NCBI GenBank assembly: GCA_012656075.1
Contig: JAAKBF010000027.1
Span: 248,001 to 312,000 of the forward strand
DNA length: 64,000 nt
Source of the DNA: Phytophthora hibernalis
Taxonomy: Eukaryota > Oomycota > Peronosporomycetes > Peronosporales > Peronosporaceae
Direction: 5' to 3'
Shown here in pieces: positions 44,880-54,984 of this stretch. The translations under genes and the position numbers were made by a program. A model generated the notes under the pieces. That model had not been told where the DNA came from. It made no database searches and saw nothing but the letters and a program-made list of their open reading frames with translations. The number at the start of each line of letters is the position of its first letter. Within the stretch, counting starts at the first letter, position 1.

Positions 44880-45180
44880 GACTAGCTACAAGAAGAAAAA
44901 GAAACGCAAATCGGGAACGTCCTCCGCGTCACCGCTGATAGAAGATGTTCCTAGAACGTCTCCAATCTGTTTAGACTTCACCACTACACTTGTTCAATAC
45001 TCTTTCGTACACATGTTTGCGATTCTTTTTCTTCTTGGCCTTGACATTCGTGCCATACGTCATGGTGCTAAAGTATTCCAACACATCATTAACCAATGAA
45101 TCTGGATCAGCTTGCCGGCGTGAATCAAGTGCATGCGCTACCACCGAATCGAGCGTATGCCGCGAAGTCCCATGGGGCAA
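44768..45180. other. Low-complexity Thr/Ser/Lys stretch, coding status unclear
   Basis: On the plus strand about 44760-44930 reads as Thr/Ser-rich repeats followed by YKKKKKRKSG. On the minus strand 45180-44971 is a 69-residue ORF with a KAKKKKNRKH patch. Either could be a small viral gene; I cannot decide. Confidence 0.25.
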
Positions 45181-45189
45181 CTTGCGCCC

Positions 45190-46113
45190 GATCTCAAATG
45201 ATGAGGAAGCAGCAAAATTGGTTAAGGATAAGAAACTTGATCAGCAGAGGCGCAAAAATCTTGATGATAATCTTAAAATATTAAACCAAGCAATACTGAA
45301 TATGGGACATGATATCAGACGACAAGGTACTGAACCATATATAAAAATACATTAGCAAAAGCTCCATGATGACTCTGAACGGGCTTATCAGGAATATGGA
45401 GAGGCTCAAAAGCGACATGAAGAGGCTAAGAAGGCTGTGAAAGGAAATAGCTCAAAATCAGCTCGATCGGCCCTAATGGCAGCAAAATCAGCTATGAGAG
45501 CTGCTAAAGCGGTATTCAACGCTAAGTCTATGGCTTATAGCGACGCGGTCAACAAAGACAGTGGAAGTGGATTGAAGGGTCGTGGTCTAAGAGGGGCTGG
45601 TGTGGCTCCACTGGAAGGTGTTGTCCGTCGTGCAAGAACCTACAATCTCAATACGATTCAGGGCTTAGCTACGCCAAGTGCCTACGTATATCGTCAGCTT
45701 GGAAGCAAGTATATCCGTATTCCTGACCTCGATGCTAAGACCCTTGTCATCGTTCAACCAAATCGCAGAAAATGTGGTCCTCAGTGTCAGATCAGTGATA
45801 GTCTTCAAGCCATGATCAGGACTCTTGTATACAAGCAACACATTGATCAGCCAACGAATGATAAGCTCAGCATCGATGATAAAAATGTTCAAGGATCCTT
45901 GCAATAACTCATCTTCAGTACAATTTCCACGATAAGCTCACGGATCCATTGGAAACCCTACGCGCTGAGTATGATAAGCTGAAAGGGGAGATGGAGTTAG
46001 GGAATGATAATCCGAGCATCATCAAGCAGCTCAAGTCTCTCACTGTGGATATGTACAGCAACCGAATGATTGATGATAAAGAGTTTAAGCAAATTATAAC
46101 TCGACTATTATAA
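45190..46113 (+). CDS. Unrecognised viral-type protein, Lys/Ala-rich helix and Gly-rich loop (frameshifted)
   Basis: Pieces 45190-45355, 45356-45907 and 45905-46113 read on with one stop (45353-45355) and one frame change near 45900. First comes a charged coiled coil (EEAAKLVKDKKLDQQRRKN), then an Ala/Lys helix (ARSALMAAKSAMRAAKAV). A SGLKGRGLRGAGVAPLEG loop and a globular part follow (GSKYIRIPDLDAKTLVIV), ending in IDDKEFKQIITRLL. Position next to capsid genes suggests a structural or DNA-binding virion protein. No family recognised. Confidence 0.5.
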
Positions 46114-46121
46114 ACGAATCA

Positions 46122-46377
46122 TGTTCTTCTTCAACCCCGCATTATTTCCAGCTCATCTGGCAGCTATGGCGATAACGCCGATAACAATGTTGCTGAACTC
46201 AAAGCTATCATGAAGAATCTCATCATTCATGACCGACCTCAGAAGACTCAGGCAGCTGTATGGGCAACCGATCTTGACAAGTCAATCAAGAAGGTAGATG
46301 CAGCGACTCAGACGGACGGTGGGCGTGGGCTTACCAGCCGGAAAAAGACTAAAACTGTGAAGACGTTCGCTATTTGA
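46122..46377 (+). CDS. Small unrecognised viral-type protein
   Basis: Starts MFFFNPALFPAHL 9 bases after the previous stop. A shift near 46160 leads into an 80-residue hydrophilic segment with AELKAIMKNLIIHDRP and a basic C-terminal SRKKTKTVK. Ends 7 bases before the converging fibre gene. Function unknown. Confidence 0.4.
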
Positions 46378-46384
46378 TCGAAGA

Positions 46385-48794
46385 TCAAGTGGTGTAAGAC
46401 ACGCGATCAAGATCTCTTAGTCTTTCTAATCTAAGCGATTCATCTCCGCATAGCTCTATTAGCCATGCCTCTGTAAATGCTAATTTTTTTGTCGGCCACA
46501 TGGATCTCCATGATCGCATCTTCCCCGTCTTCGCGTCTCTGATAGGGACGAAAGCACTATCTCCGAGAGCTACAATCTGATCAGCGTGCATAATTGTTGA
46601 TCCTATGACCTGACTCGGTTCATCGCTAGTTAAATTACTTTTGAGCTGTTTACTGGTACGCACCCCATGACTCTCTATATTAGCCAAACGTTTTTTCAAA
46701 TCTTCAATTTCAGACATCAGATGTTGGATCATCTTCATGTTATAAGCACTATAATCCACATTGAGTTGCTGCTTAGCAGGCTCTAACGAGAGATCATCCC
46801 CTCCTCGATATCGTCTCGATAGTAAATAGAGGTTAAATCTGTTAGGTGAGCTTTAACGAGGTCTTGAGCAATGAGACCAACCTCTTGTTCAGGGCGGTTT
46901 TCAGACTCGACCCAATCGTATAGCTTCACGTCACATTGTTCATAAAGGATCTTGATGCGATCGATTGGAGCTGATTGGATGTTTCGCTTGAGTCTTCGAT
47001 CTGATGTCACTCCCATAGCATCGCATAGGAGGTATCCTCCAAAATCGCACTCACGTTGTATACAATAGGTCCCAAGGCAGATTCGGTAACGTCCGAAACT
47101 GTTCGTAGGCGATAAACCGTTGAGCTGCCAGACCCAAAGGTGTATGAGGCGCTATTTGGAACATGAAGAGGTACAGAAGGGGTCGTTGTACCAATGCCAA
47201 GCCGTCCGGCTGTTGTAATGATCATTGAGTGGCATCGTTTACACCAAATCGCAGATCGTTGTTAGTTTTAGTACCAATCCATGCTGCGTTTGTTGATGTT
47301 GAGAGTGTCCCATTATGGACCTCCATCTGAAATTCAACTGGAGTTAGATTTGAACCAACGAAACGACACATACGAGTGTATGACCCATCCAAATAATCAA
47401 GGCCATTCCCTTGGATGCGTAGATATTCGCTATCGGTCGCTTCACCGATCGCAAACTCTGTTAATACTCCTACGGTTGTTATAGCCGACTGGTTCCCATA
47501 GCCAAGGAATCCGTTTATAACGCCCTCCAGAAACAGTCAGCGAAGTTAGCGTACCCAGAGAAGTTATATTAGGTTGCGCGGCGATCGATAGGGTTCCTGT
47601 AATATTCGTCGCTCTGAATGTCCCATTAACATCCAGTTTATACGCTGGAGATATACCGATTCCCACATCTCCTGAACTTGTTATTCGCATCCTACCTACA
47701 TTATCTGTTAGAAATGATAGGTTTGAATTGGTAGAGGTTCCAAAATAAGCTACGCCCGGTATTACCGTGTCATCGATCCACGATATTAAACTGATCGTTC
47801 CATTTGAATGATTAAATCCTTGCCCCGATGCTGTCGTTTTCAGGAGACCTGCCGCTGTCAGCGTACTTAAACCAGAAATACTGCGCGATGCTCCTGAGAA
47901 TGTTAAGTCGCCTCCAATCGTAAGACCAGTAAGTACTCCAACCGATGTAATATTTGTCTGCGCTGCTGTCTGTAGCGTACCGGTGATCGCAGTTGCTGTC
48001 AGCGTACTCAATCCAGTTATCGATCTCGATGCTCCTGAGAAGGTCAAATTAGCATCTATTATGCTATCCCCTACCGATATAGATACCCCCAGATAGCCTA
48101 AAAGACCCTGAGGTTGATCCGGTTGATTCTTCAGTTGAAGGTATTGAGAAATTCCCAGCTTTGTTCATGAGCAATCGATATGCTCCATCCGAATGAATAT
48201 AAAACGTTTCTGCATAGGTAGTTCCTGCTGATCTGATACCAATCTCTGTTGTCAAAGTCGGAACAGATAGCACTAAATTGGCTCGTCCGTTGGGCACCAG
48301 TGAGCTGATAGCGATCTGATTGCTATTGTTTTGAACCGTAAGACCAGATAGAGTACCCAGTGATGTAATATCAGTCTGCGCTGGAGTTTTTATGCTTCCA
48401 TATATATTACTGGCTGTAAGCGAGGTGATAGTACCGATTTCACCCGATGCGCCCAGCACGAGTGCCTTGTTGTTTGCTGCAATACCAGGTGTGATACCGA
48501 GAATGTAGGTGGGGGCAGATGATACGCTGGAACCATTCACTATTAGACTGTTACAAGAAAATGCTCCAATTCCACTAACATCATTGTTAGTACCCGGAAC
48601 GAGGGCTACGCCTTGTGTCGCTGTTCAGGAGTAATGCCTGTTATATACGTCAATCGATAATCATTCTTACTGAGATAAAGCGTCTGAGCATAGTCATAGG
48701 TTAGATATCCACTGGCATCCAACGTTAGATAGAATGCAGGATTATAGATAGGCGATTCAAATATCGGCTTGGGATAAGAGAAACCTGAACTCAT
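46385..48794 (-). CDS. Fibre protein with S74 intramolecular chaperone domain (frameshifted)
   Basis: About 800 residues in several frames. N-terminal anchor MSSGFSYPKPIFES (48794). Then a beta-repeat shaft made of units such as LTFSGASRSI-GLSTLTA and AAQTNITSVGVLTGLTI, at least four diverged copies between 48450 and 47560. Then DVGIGISPAYKLDVNG and SDRRLKRNIQSAP (about 47000). The last opens the peptidase S74/endosialidase chaperone domain, which trimerises fibres and cuts itself off. The domain closes in the helix DYSAYNMKMIQHLMSEIEDL (46759). Such fibres serve host recognition in phages and some eukaryotic DNA viruses. Frame changes at about 46785, 47010-47230, 48055 and 48600. Confidence 0.75.
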
Positions 48795-48841
48795 TTTGTT
48801 TTCTCTCGAGCTATATACATCGAGTGATTAAAGATACGACC
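48795..48841. promoter_or_regulatory. Divergent promoter between fibre and ATPase genes
   Basis: Only 47 bp separate the two start codons. In the centre, 48811-48820, is CTATATACAT. The identical 10-mer lies in front of the GKYKG gene (53637-53646), and a close form precedes the capsid gene. Confidence 0.5.
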
Positions 48842-49512
48842 ATGAGCTCGCTTATCCCAAACTATGATGATGCTATCCCTAAGAAGTATCGCAAAGCTTC
48901 TGCTAAGACTATCCCTGATTTAGATATCAAGAGCCTGTTTAGAATGTTAATATTAGGACCAAGCTATTCAGGGAAGACTAATTTACTAATGTTCATCCTT
49001 AAGCATTCTCCTAACGTTTTTGCTCATCTTCATGTAATTGCTAGGAACCCTTCTCAACCTATTTACGACTACCTCAATGAAAAGCTTGAAGGTTTTATCA
49101 CATTCTATGATACTCCTCCTAACGTTGATACGGTCAGACGAACACCAATGAATAGTAATAAAATCGAACTCGTCATCATAGATGATTATGGAGCGGATAA
49201 GCTACTTCAGAAAAACATGTTTAGTGGATTCTTCATCAGAGGTCGACATCATCTCTTGAGCACTATCTTTATAGCTCATTCATACTTCGCAACAGATAAA
49301 TTACTGAGACTCAAGTCGCAATTCTAAAGGCTAATAGCAAGCGGGATTTACAGATGGTTGTTCGCGATTTTAATATCCCTAAGGTAAATGAAAAGTCCAT
49401 CATGGAGTATTATAATCAGGCAACGAAACACAAAGGACAGCTACTCTTGGTGGATTCAGTGAAAAGCGAGCTTCGGTATAATTTTGATCGACCTATTGCT
49501 ATAGATGACTAA
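48842..49512 (+). CDS. FtsK/HerA-type (A32-like) DNA packaging ATPase, one frameshift
   Basis: Genome-packaging ATPase of Polinton-like viruses, virophages and nucleocytoplasmic large DNA viruses. Walker A is GPSYSGKT (residues 39-46) and Walker B is LVIIDDYG (about 110-117). The sensor-like part with RGRHHLLSTIFIAHSYF follows. A one-base shift near 49325 breaks the frame; it goes on through LQMVVRDFNIP to the stop at 49510-49512. Length of about 223 residues is normal for the family. Start taken at MSSLIPNY (48842), as the upstream Met lies in the promoter. Confidence 0.85.
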
Positions 49513-49545
49513 TTCTGAATTATCAATCAGAAAAATGCTTAGCAT

Positions 49546-49557
49546 CATATATATAAC
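49546..49557 (+). promoter_or_regulatory. AT-rich promoter-like word before penton
   Basis: CATATATATAAC lies 4-16 bases before the ATG at 49562, similar to the words before the other virion genes. Confidence 0.4.
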
Positions 49558-49561
49558 AAAA

Positions 49562-50490
49562 ATGTCAAGCTTTATCAAAATTGACAGCACCAATCTAATC
49601 CAAGATGGATACAACTCGACTTGGAAATACTCATTCCCTGGTTCAGCTGCCGACTTTCATGATGTTGTTTGTGCAGTCCAAAGCATCAGTATGTACAACA
49701 GTGAGAATAACATTAATGCGATGCAGTTCCTAAATACAAGCTTCAAGATCGAAGTTCCGACTGCGGCTACCACCTCCACCATCAGTATCAATCTCCCAGA
49801 TGGAATTTACTCCTACGATGATATCAATCGTAGCATCCAGACTGCTCTCGTTAATGCTGGAGCGTATTTGATTAATCCATCTGGGGAAAATGTATTCTAT
49901 GTCCAATTATCAGAGAATAGCGTGTATTATGCTGCTCAGTTTGATTTCAGCCCTACACCATCATCTCTACCTACCGCTGGTGGTACTTGGACAAGACCTG
50001 CTACTGGTCTATACTCATCTGGTGGAACTGGATTGCCTACGACTACACGAGTACCTCGACTGATCATCGATAATGACGAGTTTGGAAGGTTGTTTGTCTA
50101 ACTGCTGCTACTTACCCATCCGCGCCTGCAACGGTTGCAAGAGCTCAACTTTCGAACATGATACCACAGATTCACCCTACTTCATCCTACATCGTGCGAT
50201 GTGATCTAATTAAAAATGAATATGTAGCAAGCGGTGATATTCTGAGTGCATTCGATCGAGGAGATGCATCTGTTGGTCAGCTGATATCGTACAAACCCAG
50301 TCAGTACGCATGGATTAATTGCCACAATGGCTCTAGGTCAACGATTACTGTCAGTACCTACAACCAAAATGATAAAGGTGATCTTTCGCGTTACATCAGT
50401 CTCGACCATGCTGTTGCTGAGACCCCGGCACTAAAACAAATTGGTGCGATAATGCTACCTTTTTTAACCAAAGCCGTACCGTTCGTCTGA
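49562..50490 (+). CDS. Penton (minor capsid) protein, single jelly-roll type, one frameshift
   Basis: About 310 residues. N-terminal MSSFIKIDSTNLIQ, then AADFHDVVCAVQSIS, SINLPDGIYSYDDINR and RLIIDNDEFGRL. After a shift near 50100 it continues as HPTSSYIVRCDLIKNEY and FDRGDASVGQLISYKPSQY. This order, in particular the C-terminal strand with a V-R-C-D-L-I-x-N-x-Y centre, matches the penton proteins of Polintons, Polinton-like viruses and virophages. It would form the fivefold vertices. Located between the ATPase and capsid genes, as is common in these viruses. Confidence 0.72.
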
Positions 50491-51129
50491 GCGCAAGCTC
50501 AACGCCTACTCCATAACGACGACGGACCTCGCCTCGAATCGACTTAATCAAGTCCCCATGCTCAGGTTTGGTCGCCTTTGATAGTAGGTACTTCTCTCCA
50601 GCATCAACAACATCGGTTAGAACGCCTTTGCGTTTAGCATACGAAAGCGCACGCTTTGCTCCTTTCTTAACATCAGACATAGTTAGTCGTCCTCCTTCCG
50701 TTTCACTATCAGAGTCATATACACCAATTCCAGTCATGGAACGGATGGCGGCTCTTGCTGGGATAGCACTCTGTGGAGCTCCGAGTGCGCTTGCGAGAGC
50801 GGGGACAGCAACGTCGGCAGCGCGAGACAATAGACCTGAGTCCTTCAACGTCTTATAACCCTTTTAATAGTGCTCCATATCGAGGACCAGATTGATCCTC
50901 CTTGAGCCCTCTTATACCCTTTCTTGACTTCGTGTCTGGTGATGTCAAGACGAACACCGCGACCCGCCTTACGAGACTTGATTGCCTTCTCATATGAAGC
51001 GGGGTGAAGATGGATAACAGATCCACTACCTTTGAGCTGGTCAACTGTAAGACTTAGCTTACCAGTCTTGAAAGCTTTGGTCAGCTTAGGAGCTGGAATA
51101 TCACTGGAGATCGTTAATTCACGATACAT
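50396..51129 (-). CDS. Basic virion-associated protein, pVI/pX-like position (frameshifted)
   Basis: ORFs 51129-50845 and 50848-50396 join by a shift near 50850. The N-terminal part has GSGSVIHLHPASYEKA and a KAGRGVRLDITRHEV stretch. The rest is basic and Ala-rich (KKGAKRALSYAKRKG). Short basic proteins of this kind sit beside capsid and protease genes in Polinton-like viruses and adintoviruses and may correspond to cement or core proteins. Homology is not certain. Overlaps the end of penton by about 95 bp, perhaps because the true stop lies in another frame. Confidence 0.4.
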
Positions 51130-51150
51130 GATTAATCTATATTTCCTGAA

Positions 51151-51530
51151 CTAAAGTATGGTTAAATTTAAATCTTTCATCTTTGAAAATACTTGAGGTT
51201 TCTTGTGTTGCTTGGAATAGAGCCAAAGCATACACCAAATTCCGCAGTAATCACCATACGTACCCTGGTACTGCTTGGGATTATACTTCCCGATTCCATA
51301 TTTTGTTGGAGATGCCTCACCCATTGAATCAAAGAATTCACCATTATGGACAACCTGCCAGTGTCCTACATCGAGATTAGGTGGCCGTAGTAAAACCAGA
51401 TATGACCCTTTCTTAGATATTGGCTTCGTTATTTCATTCGATTGAAAGATATCATCCAAATGTACTCCAATTTTTTCGCGAGTTCGATCAGATCATGATC
51501 GGATGTGATTGGCTTGATAAGGTCGCTCAT
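51151..51530 (-). CDS. Adenain-like (clan CE) capsid maturation cysteine protease, one frameshift
   Basis: Start MSDLIKPITSDHD at 51530; a shift in the A-run near 51470 leads into the main ORF (51459-51151). Catalytic residues in order: His in VGHWQVVHNG, Asp in FFDSMGE, Gln in QYQGTYG and Cys in DYCGIWCMLWL. About 126 residues, shorter than adenain but normal for Polinton-like viruses. It would cleave capsid and core proteins during virion maturation. Divergent from the capsid gene, with 48 bp between. Confidence 0.8.
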
Positions 51531-51578
51531 AATATTTAATTTCGTTCAAACTATATTAGAAACCATATACAATCAACG
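51531..51578. promoter_or_regulatory. Divergent promoter between protease and capsid genes
   Basis: 48-bp AT-rich gap with CCATATACAATC at 51563-51574, 5 bases before the capsid ATG. Similar to the CTATATACAT words at 48811 and 53637. Confidence 0.45.
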
Positions 51579-53185
51579 ATGAGTGAAACTCAACTATCCG
51601 ACCAATATTTGTACCAGATCTAGCTCAAGAGTGATCCGGAGATCAAGGTATCTTCTGGCAAGCGAGTACCGTTTGTAATCGATCTTAATCAGGGATCGTA
51701 TCAGAATGGTGTTATTACTATCGACGCAACTGCTCAGCTTAACGGCTCTGAAGGATTTGCTTGTCTTCGCGATGCCTACATCATGCTCCCGTACAAGGTA
51801 TCGATGAAGAATGGTGCTAATGCTCAGACCGCTGCTGCCAATCGTTTCTGTTACACACTGAAGTGTGGCAACTGGAATGTTATCGATAGCATGTCGCTTG
51901 AACTGAATGGTAAAACCATTGTCTCTATGGCTGACTATAAGCTCTTTTGGAACAATATCCGTGCTCAGACAAGCTATAGTCCTCAGTACGTTGAGAAGTA
52001 TGGTGCGGAGTCCTTCCTATTCCCCGATACTGCTCAATCCGTCTCATACAGTTCTGCAACAAATTCCACTAACGGTGATGGATACACAAACACTGCAGCC
52101 TTCTCTTCCACTTTCATCACGTCTGCTCCTGCCGGGGTGCAACCATTCCTAATGAGGGTCTTGTAAAGCGGCTGCTATCGAACCCTCCTAATGCTGGTTC
52201 CGATTGCTCTTCGTCGTGGCCATCTGTAGGTGGAGCTGCGGCTTCGACCACCGTTGCTAATCAAACCGCTCGTGGTGCCTTTGTATCTGGTGCGGCTACT
52301 GCTAACGCTATTATGGGAACGTGGAACTATATGCTAAAGATTAAGCTAACAGACCTCCATCCAATCTTCAAGGAGCTCGACCTCATGGCTAATCCTCAGA
52401 TTCGTCTGCGCTTCCGTGTCAATCAGGGTACTTCTACTGTTGCTGTAGATGCTACGAAGGGTATGTCACTAACGGGCACTACTCTTGCAAGTGGTAATAC
52501 ATGTCCTGTAATGGTTTCAGCATCCTCCACTGGTAATCCTATGGCTGGTGTTCTTGCTGCTTCTGCCGGGTTCAGTATTTCCTGGGGTGCCGTAGTCAAT
52601 GCCCTTGAACCTGATGTTAATGGTACTTACATGCCATTTACTACTACCCGCCTCTACCTTCCGTTCGTACATCTCGAGAACCCTCAGTCAATTATCTCAA
52701 AACCAGTGAAGAAGGTTCGATACAATGACTGTTACGCCCAATGGTTTGGTCAGCGAGCCGGTATCGGTAAGCAGTCGTCGCAGCTTAATGCTTCTTTCGA
52801 TCTACAATTATCGGCAAGTGTTAAGAACGCTAAATACGTAATAGTTCTACCCTTCGCTGAACAGACCGGCAGTTTTGCTTCTGCTGGCGTACAAGAGTTC
52901 CAGAGTCCGTTTGATTCGGCTCCTTGGACTCTCCACCCTGGGTCAAGCATTCGCAATTTCAATGTTCGTATTGATTCTAGTCAGGTATTTGACATTAGTC
53001 ATGATTATGATTTTCATCATTTTCACAATGAGCTGGCTAAAATCGCTTCGATTAACGGAGATCTGACTCCTGAGTTGGTGAATGGATTACTTGACTATCA
53101 GACGTGGTTGCTAACTAACCGTGTCCTTATCGCTGATGTTAGCCGCCTAACCGAGCGCGATGTACCACAGGCGATCCAGATCTAA
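51579..53185 (+). pseudogene. Double-jelly-roll major capsid protein (one stop, one frameshift)
   Basis: About 535 residues starting MSETQLSDQYLYQ. An in-frame TAG at 51621-51623 follows residue 14. The frame stays open to about 52145, where a single-base shift occurs, and ends at 53185. Features of Polinton-like and virophage capsid proteins: a VPFVIDLNQGSYQNGV strand early, NWNVIDSMSLELNGKTI in the first jelly roll, LKIKLTDLHPIFKELDLM between the rolls, and the C-terminal TTRLYLPFVHLENPQ and FDISHDYDFHHFHNE. It would build the hexagonal capsomers. The two disruptions make this copy silent unless they are sequence errors. Confidence 0.78.
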
Positions 53186-53321
53186 GGTACGAACGCTGGA
53201 TGTCAAGGAGTAAATATGATCGTCCTAGTGATTAGCGAGCAGGAGCTGACTTTTGATCGCCTTACAGGGAGATTTTAGATTTTGCCACTGCTTAGTTTTG
53301 GATTGAAAAAGAGATATTTTT

Positions 53322-53619
53322 TTAATTAAGCTCTAAAGCCTCGACAAGCTTAGGACATTTCTCAATAACGAATTGATTCTTACGAAGGTAAGCGATATAA
53401 CCTGGATTCATCCGACTGATCTGCTTGAGAGTCTTACCCCGATACTTACCCCAAGTCATCATATATGAGTTATCATCGGTTAGAAACTTGGAGTGAAAAA
53501 GATCTTTATTTCCTCAGTAATATTAGGTTGAATATCCATCGACAATACCCCGGATCAGAAGAATATACTTCTTCGATTGGGGTGCCCTTGTATTTTCCAA
53601 ATGTTAGTTCGTTCGACAT
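53322..53619 (-). CDS. Protein with two GKYKG-type (exonuclease-associated) repeats, frameshifted
   Basis: N-terminal part MSNELTFGKYKGTPIEEVYS-DPGYCRW and, after frame changes near 53500, MTWGKYRGKTLKQISRMNPGYIAYL. Both copies follow the pattern FGKYxGKxLxxIxxxDPGYxxWL known as a small domain next to exonucleases and in many large DNA viruses. Stop at 53322. Start at 53619, with CTATATACAT 18 bp upstream. Probably binds nucleic acid; function unproven. Confidence 0.6.
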
Positions 53620-53665
53620 GTTATTAGTTGGGGTATCTATATACATAGGGTACTTAATATTTTGA
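53620..53665 (-). promoter_or_regulatory. Promoter region of the GKYKG gene
   Basis: CTATATACATAGG at 53637-53649 shares a 10-mer with the fibre/ATPase promoter. Confidence 0.4.
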
Positions 53666-53735
53666 GAAAAAATCGACTGTCCCCAGGGTCTGAAACCCCA
53701 TAAGATCCAAAGAATGTGGCATGCTCTTAGGTGGT

Positions 53736-53851
53736 GGAGAGGTCGTGTCGCCGAAAGAGCACCTGACCCTAAAGAAGGTTCTAGGAATGTTCTTGGTGGT
53801 AAATTACGGTAAGGAAAAAAACTGCCGGCGTAATGTTCTAAGTATTACTAC
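53736..53851 (-). repeat. Right terminal inverted repeat of the virus-like element
   Basis: Inverted match to 41560-41646, plus a further outer 32 bp that ends the element (AGTAGTAATACTTAGAAC read inwards). Directly after it, at 53852, the dehydrogenase downstream flank resumes. Confidence 0.8.
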
Positions 53852-54390
53852 TGTCATGGCTGCCAGTTATGCGGTAACATTAGCGTAATGCTGGCTCAAA
53901 TGAAAAATAATACACAAAAACGATCATGTTGCGATGACTCAGAAGCACCTGCACAACGTCGGCTACCGTATCTCGCTCGACCCAGTCCGAGTTTGGTATG
54001 TAGCCTAACTAACACGCGGCATGAGTACTCCGTGTTGCCTGAAGTTCTTGTCCAACATGCGTCGACAGTAAGCCTGCTGTGGTCCTAACGTTCTTCATCG
54101 ACCTCAATGTGTCCATTTCGGGTCAACCCGTACTGTCCGACCTACCGATGCTGCTCGAGACAGTCAATCTTCTGCGAGCTCTCCTTGGTGTGCGAGCAGG
54201 TCCTCCGTCGGGTCGTCATCTTGCTTGGCGTTCTCTGTTGGTACTTCATCGGATAAGGTTATCGAGACTTGGCATCACCCGCTGTGGTCGTTTGAAGCAC
54301 ACACACTACATACATGGTGCCATCACTAGTATAACTGCGAAGTGCTCCAGACTTTTTGCTGTGGTGGCAACCTTGCAACAGGTTCCAGCT
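53852..54390 (+). repeat. Downstream flank of alcohol dehydrogenase, right arm copy
   Basis: Inverted copy of 34085-34633, nearly identical, including both unrecognised ORFs (53888-54088, 54079-54414). Similarity ends in the GGCAACCTTGCAACAGGTTC region. Confidence 0.9.
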
Positions 54391-54959
54391 CAAGATATGT
54401 CGCCTCTCTTGTGACAGGTTATTAATACGTGATGTATTAATGAAAGTGACAAGCTCAAGATGTATTAATACATATAACGTTATCTGACAAGTTAGTCATT
54501 AACGTTACCACTCAAACTTTATACCGAAAGGACACGAAACAACTCGGTTTACCGGTTTATTATCGGTATATTTCAAGAAAGTATTTTACTTGAGAACGCA
54601 ACTTGTATTTTACGGGTCAGGTGCGGGGTCAGCCTGACCAGGGCCTGACGTGTGAAGAACACAGGCCCGACCTTCACCTTTACCAGACCCGCAGTAGACC
54701 CGTTTAATATGTAACCATTTTAATACGTGATGTTAAAATATCACAACACGTGCATGTAGTACTGTAGAGCTGCGATGTGATTCAGACTTTTTGCTCTGGT
54801 AAGCTTAGCAATGAGAATCTTGCTACAGCAAACTATTTTTCGTGAAAGGATAGCAAAAGTGGTCCACCTTGTACATATGGATACTGTATCGCATACGCTC
54901 CACAAGGTGAGACGCTGAGATCGATAGTTGTAGATTACAAGTCAATGGGTATGAGTGTA
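54391..54959. other. Non-coding spacer
   Basis: AT-rich, with repeated ATTAATAC words (54420-54475). A diverged second copy of the CAGACTTTTTGCT segment is at about 54783. No gene. Confidence 0.4.
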
Positions 54960-54984
54960 CCGTATGGTCTTAGTCCTTGGCGAC

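Larger units (their letters stand above)
41560..53851. mobile_element. Polinton-like virus element carrying Crinkler effector genes
   Basis: 12.3-kb insertion in the broken alcohol dehydrogenase copy. The ends are inverted repeats: 41560 TTTTTTTCCTTACCGTAATT and the reverse complement of the same word at 53819, similar for about 85 bp. The right end extends 32 bp further and, read inwards, starts AGTAGT, in keeping with the 5'-AG of Polinton/Maverick ends. Contents from left: CRN with kinase domain, CRN-type nuclease-like domain (opposite strand), two small unknown genes, S74 fibre, packaging ATPase, penton, basic protein, adenain-like protease, double-jelly-roll capsid protein, GKYKG protein. 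I see no DNA polymerase B, integrase or helicase. Confidence 0.85.
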
